A stretch of DNA of 64,000 nucleotides from Myxococcus qinghaiensis (GTDB lineage Bacteria > Myxococcota > Myxococcia > Myxococcales > Myxococcaceae). A program made the translations under genes and the position numbers. The stretch's first letter is position 1. The number at the start of each line of letters is the position of its first letter. Location of the stretch: the NCBI RefSeq assembly GCF_024198215.1, contig NZ_JAKCFA010000017.1, forward strand, positions 124,001 to 188,000, in the 5' to 3' direction. Under the pieces are notes generated by a model, which was given only the letters and a program-made list of their open reading frames with translations, searched no databases and was not told the origin of the DNA. Below, piece after piece: positions 51,584-60,050 of this stretch.

Positions 51584-52109
51584 GTACGGAGTCGTCACCG
51601 AGCCACAGACGGTGCGCCTGGAGCGCGTGTTGCCCGGCCCCATCGAGCGCGTCTGGGAGTTCCTCACGGACTCGGAGAAGCGCGGCCAGTGGCTGGCCGC
51701 GGGAGCGCTGGAGCCGCGCGAGGGAGGCCGCGTCGAGCTGCGCTTCCTCCACTCCACGCTCTCCCACGAGCCCCTGCCCAAGCGCTACGAGGTCATGCGC
51801 GATGGCCACCGGCACATCGGCCATGTCACCCGCTACGAGCCACCCCACGCGCTGAGCTACACCTGGGCGGAGCAGACAGGCGCCCCCTCCGAGGTGACCT
51901 TCGAGCTGAGCGAGCGCGGCACCGAGGTGCTGCTCGTCCTCACGCACCGCCGGCTCACCACGCGCACGGACAGGGTCAGCGTCGCCAGCGGCTGGGACAC
52001 GCACCTGGGCATCCTCGACGACCGGCTCTCCGGCCGTGAGCCTCGGGGCTTCTGGTCCACGCACGCGCGACTCGAAGCCGAGTACGAGCAGCGACTCCCT
52101 CACGACTGA
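51576..52109 (+). CDS. SRPBCC (AHSA1-type) protein, second of two
   Basis: 177 aa. VRLERVLPGPIERVWEFLTD, SEKRGQWLAAGAL, GGRVELRFLHSTLS and a WDTHLGILDDRLSG C-terminal helix belong to the SRPBCC fold. It differs from the upstream paralogue in sequence, so the two may bind different parts of one ligand set or form a heterodimer. Overlaps it by 8 bp and is the last gene of the ArsR operon. Confidence 0.85.
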   Translation: MAEYGVVTEPQTVRLERVLPGPIERVWEFLTDSEKRGQWLAAGALEPREGGRVELRFLHSTLSHEPLPKRYEVMRDGHRHIGHVTRYEPPHALSYTWAEQTGAPSEVTFELSERGTEVLLVLTHRRLTTRTDRVSVASGWDTHLGILDDRLSGREPRGFWSTHARLEAEYEQRLPHD

Positions 52110-52255
52110 GGCCCCTCGCTCCGTCGCTGGCCAGTCCTCGAACCACGCCCCCGCATCCCGGGCCGACCGAACGGCGGACACTCGGGATGCACCCTGTCGC
52201 CTTCCGCGAAGAGGCCCACCTTCCCAGGGAGAGTCATTCGATTCGGGAGGCCGCC

Positions 52256-52696
52256 ATGAACGTCGAAGAAGTCATGTCCGAGAACCCCGTCACCTGCCTG
52301 CCGGACACCGGCATCGAGCAGGCCGCGCGGTGGATGGTGGAATGCGACTGCGGGGCCCTGCCCGTCATCGACGTGGACAACAGACCCATCGGCGTCATCA
52401 CCGACCGCGACATCACCTGTCGCATCATCGCCAAGGGGAAGGACCCCTACATGCTCAACGTGAGCGATGCGATGTCCACCCCCGCCGCCACTGTGTACCG
52501 CGACACCAGCCTGGAGGACTGCCTGGAGCTGATGCAGCAGAACCAGGTCCGTCGCATGGTGGTGCTCGACGACGAAGGCACCGTCTGCGGCATGGTGGCG
52601 CAGGCGGACCTGGTGAAGCAGCTGGGCGCGCAGGAGACCGCGGAGCTGATGCGCGAGGTGTCCATCGACACCGAGTCCCCCTCGCAGGTCCACTGA
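52256..52696 (+). CDS. Two-CBS-domain protein
   Basis: 146 aa from ATG 52256 (GGGAGG 5 nt upstream). Two CBS motifs: VEEVMSENPVTCLPDTGIEQ with GALPVIDVDNRPIGVITDRD (residues 3-60), and VSDAMSTPAATVYRDTSLED with RRMVVLDDEGTVCGMVAQAD (68-125). The pair forms a Bateman module that binds adenosine nucleotides. It has no attached effector domain, so it probably regulates another protein in trans or senses energy state. Transcribed alone. Confidence 0.92.
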   Translation: MNVEEVMSENPVTCLPDTGIEQAARWMVECDCGALPVIDVDNRPIGVITDRDITCRIIAKGKDPYMLNVSDAMSTPAATVYRDTSLEDCLELMQQNQVRRMVVLDDEGTVCGMVAQADLVKQLGAQETAELMREVSIDTESPSQVH

Positions 52697-52712
52697 ATCG
52701 AAGACACCCCCT

Positions 52713-52741
52713 CGGGGCGCGGAAGCGACACCCGCGCTCCG
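52713..52741. terminator. Possible bidirectional terminator hairpin
   Basis: CGGGGCGCGG and CCGCGCTCCG form a 10-bp stem with one G-T wobble and a 9-nt loop in the 53-bp gap between the convergent CBS and hydrolase genes. No T-tract; a modest candidate. Confidence 0.4.
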
Positions 52742-52749
52742 GGCCCGCC

Positions 52750-53559
52750 TCAGCTTCCGCCCAGGGCGAACACGGCCATGCGGCGCACGCGCTCCAGCCC
52801 TGACTGCTCCAGCACATCGTTGTGGCCCGCTCCGGGCACCGTCTCCACGGTGGCGTGAGGAAAGCGCGTGCCCAGCCGGCGCCCCATCTCCACCGGAATG
52901 AGCGTGTCCTGCTCCCCATGGATGATGAGCACCGGCAGGGTGATGTCCGGCGCCTTCGACGTGGTGTCGAAGCGGTCCCTCGCCAGCAAGGACACGGGGA
53001 GGAACGGGAAGGCGAGCGCCGCCACCTCTGGGATGGAGGTGTAGGGCGCCACCAGCATGATGCGGGAGCCATGTCCCCGGCGCGCCATCTCCACCGCGAC
53101 ACCCGTGCCCAGGCTGCGGCCACTGAGCACGGTGTGCTCCGGCGTCACGCCCTGCCCTCGCAACATCGTCAGCGCCGCCTCGGCCGCCGCGTAGATGCCC
53201 TGCTCCGAGGGCTGTCCGGGCGAGGCGCCATAGCCGGGGTACTCGACGGCCAGGAAGCCCAGTCCGTTCTGGTTCAGCACCGTGCCCAGGTCGTGCTGGT
53301 CCAGCAGTTGTTCGCCGTTGCCATGGAAGTGCACCACCGTCGGCGCGCCTGGAGGTCCCGGGAGCTGGAGCACGTCCACGTACGCCTCACCCGTCAGCGG
53401 CAGGCGCCGGAAGCCAAGCTGGGCTGGCAGCGGAATGGGGGCCTTCGGTGCCGGGTAGAGCATGGGTCGCTGGAGCGCGAAGGCCGCGACACACAGGCCC
53501 AGGTACACCACCGCGAAGACGGAGAGGACGATGAGGAGCACGCGACGTGGCCGGACCAT
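52750..53559 (-). CDS. Membrane-anchored alpha/beta hydrolase (ABHD13/BEM46-like)
   Basis: 269 aa from ATG 53559 (GGAGG upstream). An N-terminal anchor (VLLIVLSVFAVVYLGLCVAAF) is followed by a hydrolase domain: VVHFHGNGEQLLDQHDLG (oxyanion loop), FLAVEYPGYGASPGQPSEQG, GRSLGTGVAVEMA (nucleophile Ser), PVLIIHGEQDTLIP (Asp) and PGAGHND (His). This combination is typical of the BEM46/ABHD13 family of membrane-associated hydrolases. Substrate unknown. The stop lies 35 bp from the DUF1501 stop region, in the same direction. Confidence 0.85.
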   Translation of the reverse strand: MVRPRRVLLIVLSVFAVVYLGLCVAAFALQRPMLYPAPKAPIPLPAQLGFRRLPLTGEAYVDVLQLPGPPGAPTVVHFHGNGEQLLDQHDLGTVLNQNGLGFLAVEYPGYGASPGQPSEQGIYAAAEAALTMLRGQGVTPEHTVLSGRSLGTGVAVEMARRGHGSRIMLVAPYTSIPEVAALAFPFLPVSLLARDRFDTTSKAPDITLPVLIIHGEQDTLIPVEMGRRLGTRFPHATVETVPGAGHNDVLEQSGLERVRRMAVFALGGS

Positions 53560-53594
53560 GAGAGTCCCTCCAGTCTGCCCCATCCTGGCCCGCG

Positions 53595-54824
53595 CTACGC
53601 GAAGAGACCCAGCGACGGGCCCGGGGTGAAGCCAGGGAACACCCGGGTCAGGTCCACGCCAGGACGGCAGGCACGCAGCACCTCGGCCAGCGGAGCGCGC
53701 ACGTCCGTCCAGGCGGGCACGTCCCGGCCATCCTGGAGCCGGTCCGGAGTGAGCGACTCGAAGCGCCCGTAGACGCGGCCACCCTTCACACCGCCGCCGA
53801 GCACCAGCATCGCGCTGCCCACGCCGTGGTCCGTCCCCCGGCTGCCGTTCTCCCGCACCGTGCGGCCGAACTCCGTCAGCACCACCACCGTCACCTGCTC
53901 CAGCAGCGGGCCCACGTCCCGCGCGAAGGCGGACAGCGCGCCCGCCAGCTCCGCGCACCGGTTGGCGAAGGTGCCCGTGGCCGCGCCCTGCGCCGCGTGC
54001 GTGTCCCAGCCGCCCATCTCCGTCGCCGCCACTTCCAGGCCCACGTCGCCCCGGATGAGCCGAGCGATATCGCCGAGCCGCTGCCCCAGCGGGCCGCGCG
54101 GATACTCCACGCCCGACGTGGGGGGCAGCCGCGCCAGGTGCTCCTCATCCAGTTGGGAGAGCGCATCGAAGGCGCCCTGGCCCGTGGTCCGCAGCGCCTG
54201 GTCCACTGCGCCCGCGTAGAGCGCCGCGAAGCCCCGCGTCGCCTCGGCGCCCCGCTTTCCCGCGCGGAGGCGAAACTCCTCCAGACGTCCCATCGCCAGC
54301 GCACCCGCGTCACCGAACAGCGCGCGAGGCAGCGTGGCTTGCAGGGCCACGGCCCGCAGCGGCGCGGCGGACTCCTCGGCGATGAGGGCGCGGTTGAGCC
54401 AACCGTCCGGCGTCGACTTGCGGCCCGGTGTGCCCGACTCCACGAAGTCCTGCGCGTCGAAGTGCGAGCGCACGGGCGTGGGCAGCCCGACTCCGTGCAG
54501 CACCGCGAGGCGGCCTTCGTTCCACAGCGGCAGCAGGGGCTCCAAGCGGGGATGCAGGCCGAAGGGCCCCGACAGCTTCAGCGCGGCGCCTTCGCCCGTC
54601 GCGCGCAGCGCCAGCGTGGGCCTCGCGCGGTGATAGGCCGCGTCCTCCACGGGAGGCACCAGGGAGAGACCATCCACACCGCCCCGCAGGAACACCGTCA
54701 CCAGGGTGCGGCGCGAGGCCGGCGAGGCCAGCGCTCGGTTGGAGAGCGAGGGGGCGAAGGCCAGCCCCACACCGGAGAGGCCCAGGGCGCGCAGCAGGAG
54801 GCGTCGGGACAGCATCAGGCTCAT
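53595..54824 (-). CDS. DUF1501 (twin-arginine-exported sulfatase-like) protein
   Basis: 409 aa from ATG 54824. A Tat-type signal (MLSRRLLLRALGLSGVGLAF) precedes a mature domain with DUF1501 features: LVTVFLRGGVDGLSLVPP, SHFDAQDFVESGTPG, GGWDTHAAQG, VVVLTEFGRTVRENGSRGTD and HGVGSAMLVLGGGVKGGRVY, the residues that resemble alkaline-phosphatase/sulfatase metal ligands. DUF1501 and DUF1800 genes normally occur side by side and are exported together; here the DUF1800 gene lies 1.5 kb upstream on the same strand, behind two unrelated genes. Function unproven. Confidence 0.88.
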   Translation of the reverse strand: MSLMLSRRLLLRALGLSGVGLAFAPSLSNRALASPASRRTLVTVFLRGGVDGLSLVPPVEDAAYHRARPTLALRATGEGAALKLSGPFGLHPRLEPLLPLWNEGRLAVLHGVGLPTPVRSHFDAQDFVESGTPGRKSTPDGWLNRALIAEESAAPLRAVALQATLPRALFGDAGALAMGRLEEFRLRAGKRGAEATRGFAALYAGAVDQALRTTGQGAFDALSQLDEEHLARLPPTSGVEYPRGPLGQRLGDIARLIRGDVGLEVAATEMGGWDTHAAQGAATGTFANRCAELAGALSAFARDVGPLLEQVTVVVLTEFGRTVRENGSRGTDHGVGSAMLVLGGGVKGGRVYGRFESLTPDRLQDGRDVPAWTDVRAPLAEVLRACRPGVDLTRVFPGFTPGPSLGLFA

Positions 54825-54894
54825 GGGTTCCGTGAAGCTCCGGCGAGTGGAGAGAGGCTCCGTCCAGCGACACAACACCGGAGTCCGCTGGAAG

Positions 54895-55474
54895 TTACGA
54901 ACGCCCCCATTTCCCTTCCTCCAGACATTCGCGAAGGACCCAACGCAGGTGCTCCTCGAGGTCGAAGGTGCAGCCCGAGACATCGGGCGCCTCATCCAGC
55001 AGCCAGGCCGCGAGGTCGAAGTCGTCGTGGTAGGCCTGGAAGATGAGCGGCCCGGTGTCACGTCGCACGCCCGGGTCGAAGGTGAAGTAGTCGTTCACAT
55101 TCGAGTGGGCGATGTACTGGAAGGGAATGAACCGGCTGCGCACCTTGCGTTCGAGCACGGCGGCTTCCAGCTCGTCCTTCTCATCGCCGAAGCAGCCCTC
55201 GTCGATGAACTCCTTCGACCACGCGTGCGCCTCCAGCACCTCAGGGGCTCAGCATCCGTGAGCGCTCCTGCCCCTGGAAGTCCGTCGCGCTGAACAAGCC
55301 GTGCTCGGTGATGAACCAGAGGTAGCTCGCGGGCAGTTGCTTGCCCAGCTCGCGCTCCAGCGTGAGCAACTCCTTCGCGGAGACCGGAGTGATGCGGACG
55401 GATTCGAGAGGAAGCTCCTTCTCGCGCGTCAGGCGCGCGTTCAGTGCCTCGATGGTTTCGATGACCGTGGACAT
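54895..55474 (-). pseudogene. SMI1/KNR4-type protein interrupted by a one-base frameshift
   Basis: Two frames on the minus strand complete each other. The first (55241-55474, 77 aa) starts MSTVIETIEALNARL and contains the family core (TPVSAKELLTLERELGKQLP, then ASYLWFITEHGLF). The second (54895-55239) continues HAWSKEFIDEGCFGD with FIPFQYIAHSNVNDYF and TFDPGVRRDTGPLI. Removing one C from the CCC at the junction (around 55244) gives a single 192-aa SMI1/KNR4 protein, SP-EVLEAHAW across the seam. SMI1/KNR4 proteins are common immunity proteins of polymorphic toxins. A sequencing error cannot be excluded. Confidence 0.75.
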
Positions 55475-55528
55475 GCCCTCGAAAATACCCCGGCTGCTCG
55501 GCCGCCAGCGCCCCCTCGTGACACCTGC

Positions 55529-56191
55529 CTAGAGAATGGCCCTGACGAAGAGGGACGCGACCCACACGGCCCAGACGAGCGAGATGGCGAGCAGGACGGC
55601 GGCGACCGGGCGCACCCACGTCGGCGTCGGCGACTTGTCACGCCAGGGCAGGAGCATCAGGTAGCCGCCCGCCAGTGAAGGAATGGGCAGCAGGTTCAGG
55701 GACGCCATCCGCGCGCTCATGATGCCCCACGCTCGCACCAGCTCTCCGTCACGGAGCAACCCGACGAAGCGCTCCACGCGGCCCGGCAGCGCGGCGAGGT
55801 TGAACACCGCGGGGAAGCCCTCGGTGAACTGATGGAAGCCCTCCGCGGGCCCCAGGCACGCCATGGCGACGCCAATCTGCACGTACCAGGGCACGGCCAG
55901 GGCCAGCGCATGCAGTGGAGGTGGCAGCTTGAGCAGCCGACTCTTGAGCGTCTCCGTCGAGCCCTCCTCCGCCTCCGGCACGAACGACGCGGAGCTGCCC
56001 AGGGTGATGGGGTGCAGGCTCCAGCCGATGCCCGCCATGCGCCATGCCACCAACTGGGGCCCGTAGCCGATGCGCACCGCGAGCGGCCGTGCCCCGAAGG
56101 CACTCGCCACCACCGCTTGCGCCAGCGCCCACATCACGTTGACCGCGAGGAACAGCACCCACAGCCAGAAGAAGAGGGCGACTCTGTCCAT
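55529..56191 (-). CDS. M50-like membrane protein lacking catalytic residues (pseudo-site-2 protease)
   Basis: 220 aa from ATG 56191. Four to five helices. The segment VMWALAQAVVASAFGARPLA, then VRIGYGPQL, aligns with the RseP/site-2 protease active helix, yet the HExxH positions read W21-A22-L23-A24-Q25. The second motif reads NLLPIPSLAGGYL, where active enzymes have LDGG, so the third zinc ligand is Ala as well. All zinc ligands are therefore missing while the surrounding scaffold is kept. A regulatory or chaperone-like role, as in inactive rhomboids, is an inference. Located between an SMI1 remnant and the DUF1800 gene. Confidence 0.72.
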   Translation of the reverse strand: MDRVALFFWLWVLFLAVNVMWALAQAVVASAFGARPLAVRIGYGPQLVAWRMAGIGWSLHPITLGSSASFVPEAEEGSTETLKSRLLKLPPPLHALALAVPWYVQIGVAMACLGPAEGFHQFTEGFPAVFNLAALPGRVERFVGLLRDGELVRAWGIMSARMASLNLLPIPSLAGGYLMLLPWRDKSPTPTWVRPVAAVLLAISLVWAVWVASLFVRAIL

Positions 56192-56308
56192 GGCGGGAAG
56201 TCTATCCGCATTCCAGCGGGACTGGCTCCCGGGTCGGTCCGGACGCCGTGCGTCCTCTGTCTCGATAACGCAACAGGGCACGGCTCATGAGCGTGTGTCT
56301 TTAGCAAT

Positions 56309-57943
56309 CTATTGCCGCTGGAACTCCGGAGAGCCGAGCAACAACCCGGCGACGAGCTGCACATCCACGGGGCTCGGTTCTCCTTCGGCGCTGGCGGCCT
56401 CGTTGCGCCTGGACAGCGCCGCGAGCACCGTGGCCCGTGTCTCTTCCGAGGGCGTCGTCCCCAACAGCGCGCGCCCCAGCGTGTCCACCCAGGCCTCCGC
56501 CGTGGGCGTCGACGGTGTGGCCAGTGACGCCAGTGACACACGTGCTCCCGGCAGTCGCCCCGACACCAGATCCAGACTGAAGTTGAGCCGGGCCACCAGC
56601 GCGCCACTGTTCACCCACGGCGCAGCCACTTCCGGAAAGCCCGTGGGCGCGGGCGCGCGGTAGAGGGGCTCCCCCATCCTCGCCAGCGCCTGCACCAACC
56701 TGGGACGCACCTCCACCTGGGCCCCCGTCGCGCGCAACGCCGACACGACGAACTCGAATGGCGTCTTCACCTTCGCCCCCCGTGCCTCGGGCGCCCAGAA
56801 CTCCGGCGAGTCGATGAGCGCTCGGTACATCGTGGGCAAATCCCCCTCCGAGTCGAGGAACACCTTCGCCAACCGGTCCACCAACGCCGGCGGCGGCGTG
56901 TCCGAGACGAAGCGCCGCGCCAGCTTCGTCGCGAGGTGGCGCGCCGTCGCGGGGTGACGCGCGAGCAGGTCCAACACCCGCTCTCCATCCTCCTCGCCAC
57001 CACGCGCGGGGATGACCTGTCCTAGGACCTCCTTGGCGTCCAGGTCGTGCGCCCGCCGCCGGAAGAGGAACTCCGGCGCGCGGCGAGGATGCCGGATGCT
57101 CCACCCCGTGAAGCTGCGTGCCACCTCTCGCACGTCCTGCTGTGAATAGCCCCCGTCCACGCCCAGCGTGTGCAGCTCCAGCAGCTCGCGCGCGTAGTTC
57201 TCGTTGAGGCCGGGCCTCGGCCCGGACACGGCGGGCTCGTCATCGCCGTCTCCGTCCTCCTCCATCATCATCGGTGCCACGCCGCGCCTCGAAAGGCGCT
57301 GCCCGAGCTTCGGCATGCCGTCGCGAGTGCTCCTCCAGTTGTCCAGATAGACGAGCATCGCCGGGTGGCGCGCCGTCGCCTCGAGCAAGTCCCTGAAGCG
57401 TCCGAAGACATGCGGGCGGATGGCGTCGCGCTCGTAGGACGTCACCATCCACCGCACCGCGCCTTTGTCCGCGGACACGTTGAAGTGGTTGAACCAGAAG
57501 TCCACCAGCACCTCTTCGAGCGGATTGGACCCCTCCACCGCCCGGAGCACCTTGGCGGCGGACAGCTCCAGGCCGATGCGCGCGGGCCTCTCCAACTCGC
57601 GGCCATCCAGCAGCGCCTGCTCCCGCTCCTTCTTCGCCGGGTAGTCGCTGAGGAGCTGACCCATCGACATCGTCAGGGTGGGAAACTCCTGCAGCTTCGC
57701 CTCCAACGCCGGAGACACCGACGCATCCTTCCGCGCGAGCCTCGCCTCCACCCAGCCCCGCACGCCCAGCCGGCGGACCTCCGCCAGGTCCCGCTCCGAC
57801 GGCCCGAAGGCCCACCGCTGAAGCAGGTGCACCTCCGCCCCGGGGCCGTAATCCGGCGGCGCTTCACTGCGAGCGACAGGGTGCGGGGTGCTCGCACATG
57901 AGAGCAGCACCACCGCCAGGGAGCTGAGGGACACGAGGCGCAT
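56309..57943 (-). CDS. DUF1800 lipoprotein
   Basis: 544 aa. Lipobox LLSCAS (Cys about residue 16). DUF1800 signatures: LLQRWAFGPSERDLAEVRR, LVDFWFNHFNVSADKG, RDLLEATARHPAMLVYLDN, GLNENYARELLELHTLGVDG and GYSQQDVREVARSFTGW, with DTLGRALLGTTPS-type C-terminus. The family is exported together with DUF1501 proteins; both are thought to belong to an outer-membrane or secreted complex of unknown activity. An acidic insertion (MMMEEDGDGDDEPAV) near residue 228 is unusual. Confidence 0.88.
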   Translation of the reverse strand: MRLVSLSSLAVVLLSCASTPHPVARSEAPPDYGPGAEVHLLQRWAFGPSERDLAEVRRLGVRGWVEARLARKDASVSPALEAKLQEFPTLTMSMGQLLSDYPAKKEREQALLDGRELERPARIGLELSAAKVLRAVEGSNPLEEVLVDFWFNHFNVSADKGAVRWMVTSYERDAIRPHVFGRFRDLLEATARHPAMLVYLDNWRSTRDGMPKLGQRLSRRGVAPMMMEEDGDGDDEPAVSGPRPGLNENYARELLELHTLGVDGGYSQQDVREVARSFTGWSIRHPRRAPEFLFRRRAHDLDAKEVLGQVIPARGGEEDGERVLDLLARHPATARHLATKLARRFVSDTPPPALVDRLAKVFLDSEGDLPTMYRALIDSPEFWAPEARGAKVKTPFEFVVSALRATGAQVEVRPRLVQALARMGEPLYRAPAPTGFPEVAAPWVNSGALVARLNFSLDLVSGRLPGARVSLASLATPSTPTAEAWVDTLGRALLGTTPSEETRATVLAALSRRNEAASAEGEPSPVDVQLVAGLLLGSPEFQRQ

Positions 57944-58187
57944 GACAGGAACATGAACCCTCGGAGTCCCCCGAAGTTACGCCGCGTTCATCGACGCTCG
58001 TCTGCCCTCCCCAGGGGCCGCCTCGACGAAAGCACTCGCGATGTCAACCATCACTTGCCGCGCGAGGACCGCCCCGGGACTCACCAATCGTTGCTTGAAC
58101 CTGGGGCCAGGATACCTTTCGTATGCATTCCAACGATGGATGGGTGCCCCCCGGCACCAGGCCGGTCAACCATCGACCCGGACCTAC

Positions 58188-60050
58188 ATGAGCCCTTCAC
58201 CCGACATGCGCGTCCCCGCGAGAGCGTCCCTGGGCGTGCTGCTCTCGCTGATGCTGCTCAGCGGCTGCGACGCCTTCAACTGGGACAACGACACGAGCGG
58301 CAGCTCGGACCGCCTCACCGCGCCCTTCGAACCCCATGTGAACCTGCTCGCGGACGTGAATCGCGATGGCACGGTGAGCGCGGCGGACGAAGCGGACGAG
58401 GAGACGTGGACCGCCGAGCGGGGCGCCATCTTCCTGGCCAACATCGACGACGACCAGAAGCGGTGTGCCTTCAGCATGTCTCCCTCCGCCATGAGCGATG
58501 ACGTGCTGGAAGCCTGCAACGACGCGGCGGACTCGGAGGTCAACGGAGACGAGGACCTGTGGGACCTGGCGCGGCTGCGCGTGGAGCGCTGGGCGGAGGC
58601 CCCGGACTACGCGGTGGGCACCGTCTCCGTGGGAGGCGCCGCGAGCGAGAAGGTGCGCCTGTTCAAGCAGATTGGCGACGAGTTCTTCTCGTTCCGCATC
58701 CCCAACCTCCTGCCCCTGTCCGCGAAGGACTTGAGGGAGGGCGTGAGCATCGCCATCGAGGCGAAGGACATCGTGAGGGACCCGGACGTGTGGGACGGGT
58801 ACGCGGACGTGGTGCTGACCATCTACCACGTGGACCGGCCGACGGAGCGCTTCCAGGACACGGTGCGCCTGCGCGTCGCGCCGGTGGTGATGTTCCACCA
58901 CCTGACGCCGGTGCGGAACGTCTACGTGTCGCGGCTGGATGACGAGGACTCGTCGCGCTTCCGGCAGGAGTTGGGCGGGGCGCTCGCCGAGTCCGGTGAG
59001 CCCACGGCCTTCTCCGAGTTCGCGGTGGATGACCTGTGGGCGCAGGACTATTTCGAGCCCGCGTACATGTCGATGCCCAGGCTGGGGGGTCGGGGCGCTC
59101 AGCACGTCATCCAGGTCAACTACCGGGCGGCCAACACGAACTGGAACTCGTCCCGGGTTCCGCTGCGCGAGGCGGGCCGCATCGTCTACTGGCTCCGAGG
59201 CAGGGACCAGGCGGCGGTGTCGCAATACCAGCCAGGCCTGTCCGCCGAATCCCAGACGCTCAACTCCTTGGGCAACACGGAGGTCATTCCTCCCTATGAG
59301 AAGGACGGCGTGAAGTATCCCCTGGGGCGCATGTTGCGCGGCCGGGGCCCCAGCTCCGAGCCTGACTTCCAGCCCGACCCCAGCTTCACGAAGATGTTGG
59401 ATGCGCAGGGCGTCCAGCCGGTGGTGTACGTGGACACGTCCTGGCTCGCGGTGGCGCACGTGGACGAGACGCTCAGCTTCCTGCCGGCGAATACACCGCG
59501 CGGCTGGATTGCGCTGGTGGCCGACCCCGCCCAGGCGCGGCGCATGTTGATGAAGGCCCTGGAGGAGGGACACGGCGAGGCCAAGCTCTTCCAGGACAGG
59601 CGCTGGCTGTACGACCGCCCCGCGGAGGTGACGGTGTCAGCGCTGCTGGACCATGCCGGGGTGATGGACACCAGCGCGCGGGCGGCGCTCGAAATCGACG
59701 AGCAGCTGCGAATCCTTCGCGCGGAGACGGGCCTCACCGACGGCGAGATTGTCCGCGTGCCCTTCCTCTTCCAGAGCGCGCCCAACGGCGCCACGGCGCT
59801 GCAACCCGGGACGGTGAACCTCCTGTCGGTGTCGCGCTCGCTGGTCATCGCGCCGGACCCGCATGGGCTCGTCATCGACGGGAAGGACATCTTCAAGGTT
59901 CAACTCGAGGAGGCCCTGGCCCCGCACGGCATCCGCGTGCACTGGACGGACACCTGGGACCTCTACCACGTGGGCGGCGGCGAGATTCACTGCGCGACGA
60001 ACAGCGCGCGCGACGTGCCTTCAGCGAAGTGGTGGGAGAGCGGCCGATGA
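58188..60050 (+). CDS. Lipoprotein protein-arginine deiminase
   Basis: 620 aa from ATG 58188 (58206 possible). Lipobox MLLSGC. An EF-hand/dockerin-like calcium loop (DVNRDGTVSAADE) lies near residue 60. Residues matching the mammalian PAD4 catalytic set are all present: Asp287 in LWAQDYFEPAY (D350), His424 and Asp426 in AVAHVDETLSFLP (H471, D473), and Cys602 in GGEIHCATN (C645). NYRAANTNWNSSRVPLREAG and LGNTEVIPPY are further family blocks. It should convert protein arginine to citrulline, Ca2+-dependently, on the cell surface. The HEAT-like gene downstream overlaps by ATGA and is probably its partner. Confidence 0.88.
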   Translation: MSPSPDMRVPARASLGVLLSLMLLSGCDAFNWDNDTSGSSDRLTAPFEPHVNLLADVNRDGTVSAADEADEETWTAERGAIFLANIDDDQKRCAFSMSPSAMSDDVLEACNDAADSEVNGDEDLWDLARLRVERWAEAPDYAVGTVSVGGAASEKVRLFKQIGDEFFSFRIPNLLPLSAKDLREGVSIAIEAKDIVRDPDVWDGYADVVLTIYHVDRPTERFQDTVRLRVAPVVMFHHLTPVRNVYVSRLDDEDSSRFRQELGGALAESGEPTAFSEFAVDDLWAQDYFEPAYMSMPRLGGRGAQHVIQVNYRAANTNWNSSRVPLREAGRIVYWLRGRDQAAVSQYQPGLSAESQTLNSLGNTEVIPPYEKDGVKYPLGRMLRGRGPSSEPDFQPDPSFTKMLDAQGVQPVVYVDTSWLAVAHVDETLSFLPANTPRGWIALVADPAQARRMLMKALEEGHGEAKLFQDRRWLYDRPAEVTVSALLDHAGVMDTSARAALEIDEQLRILRAETGLTDGEIVRVPFLFQSAPNGATALQPGTVNLLSVSRSLVIAPDPHGLVIDGKDIFKVQLEEALAPHGIRVHWTDTWDLYHVGGGEIHCATNSARDVPSAKWWESGR

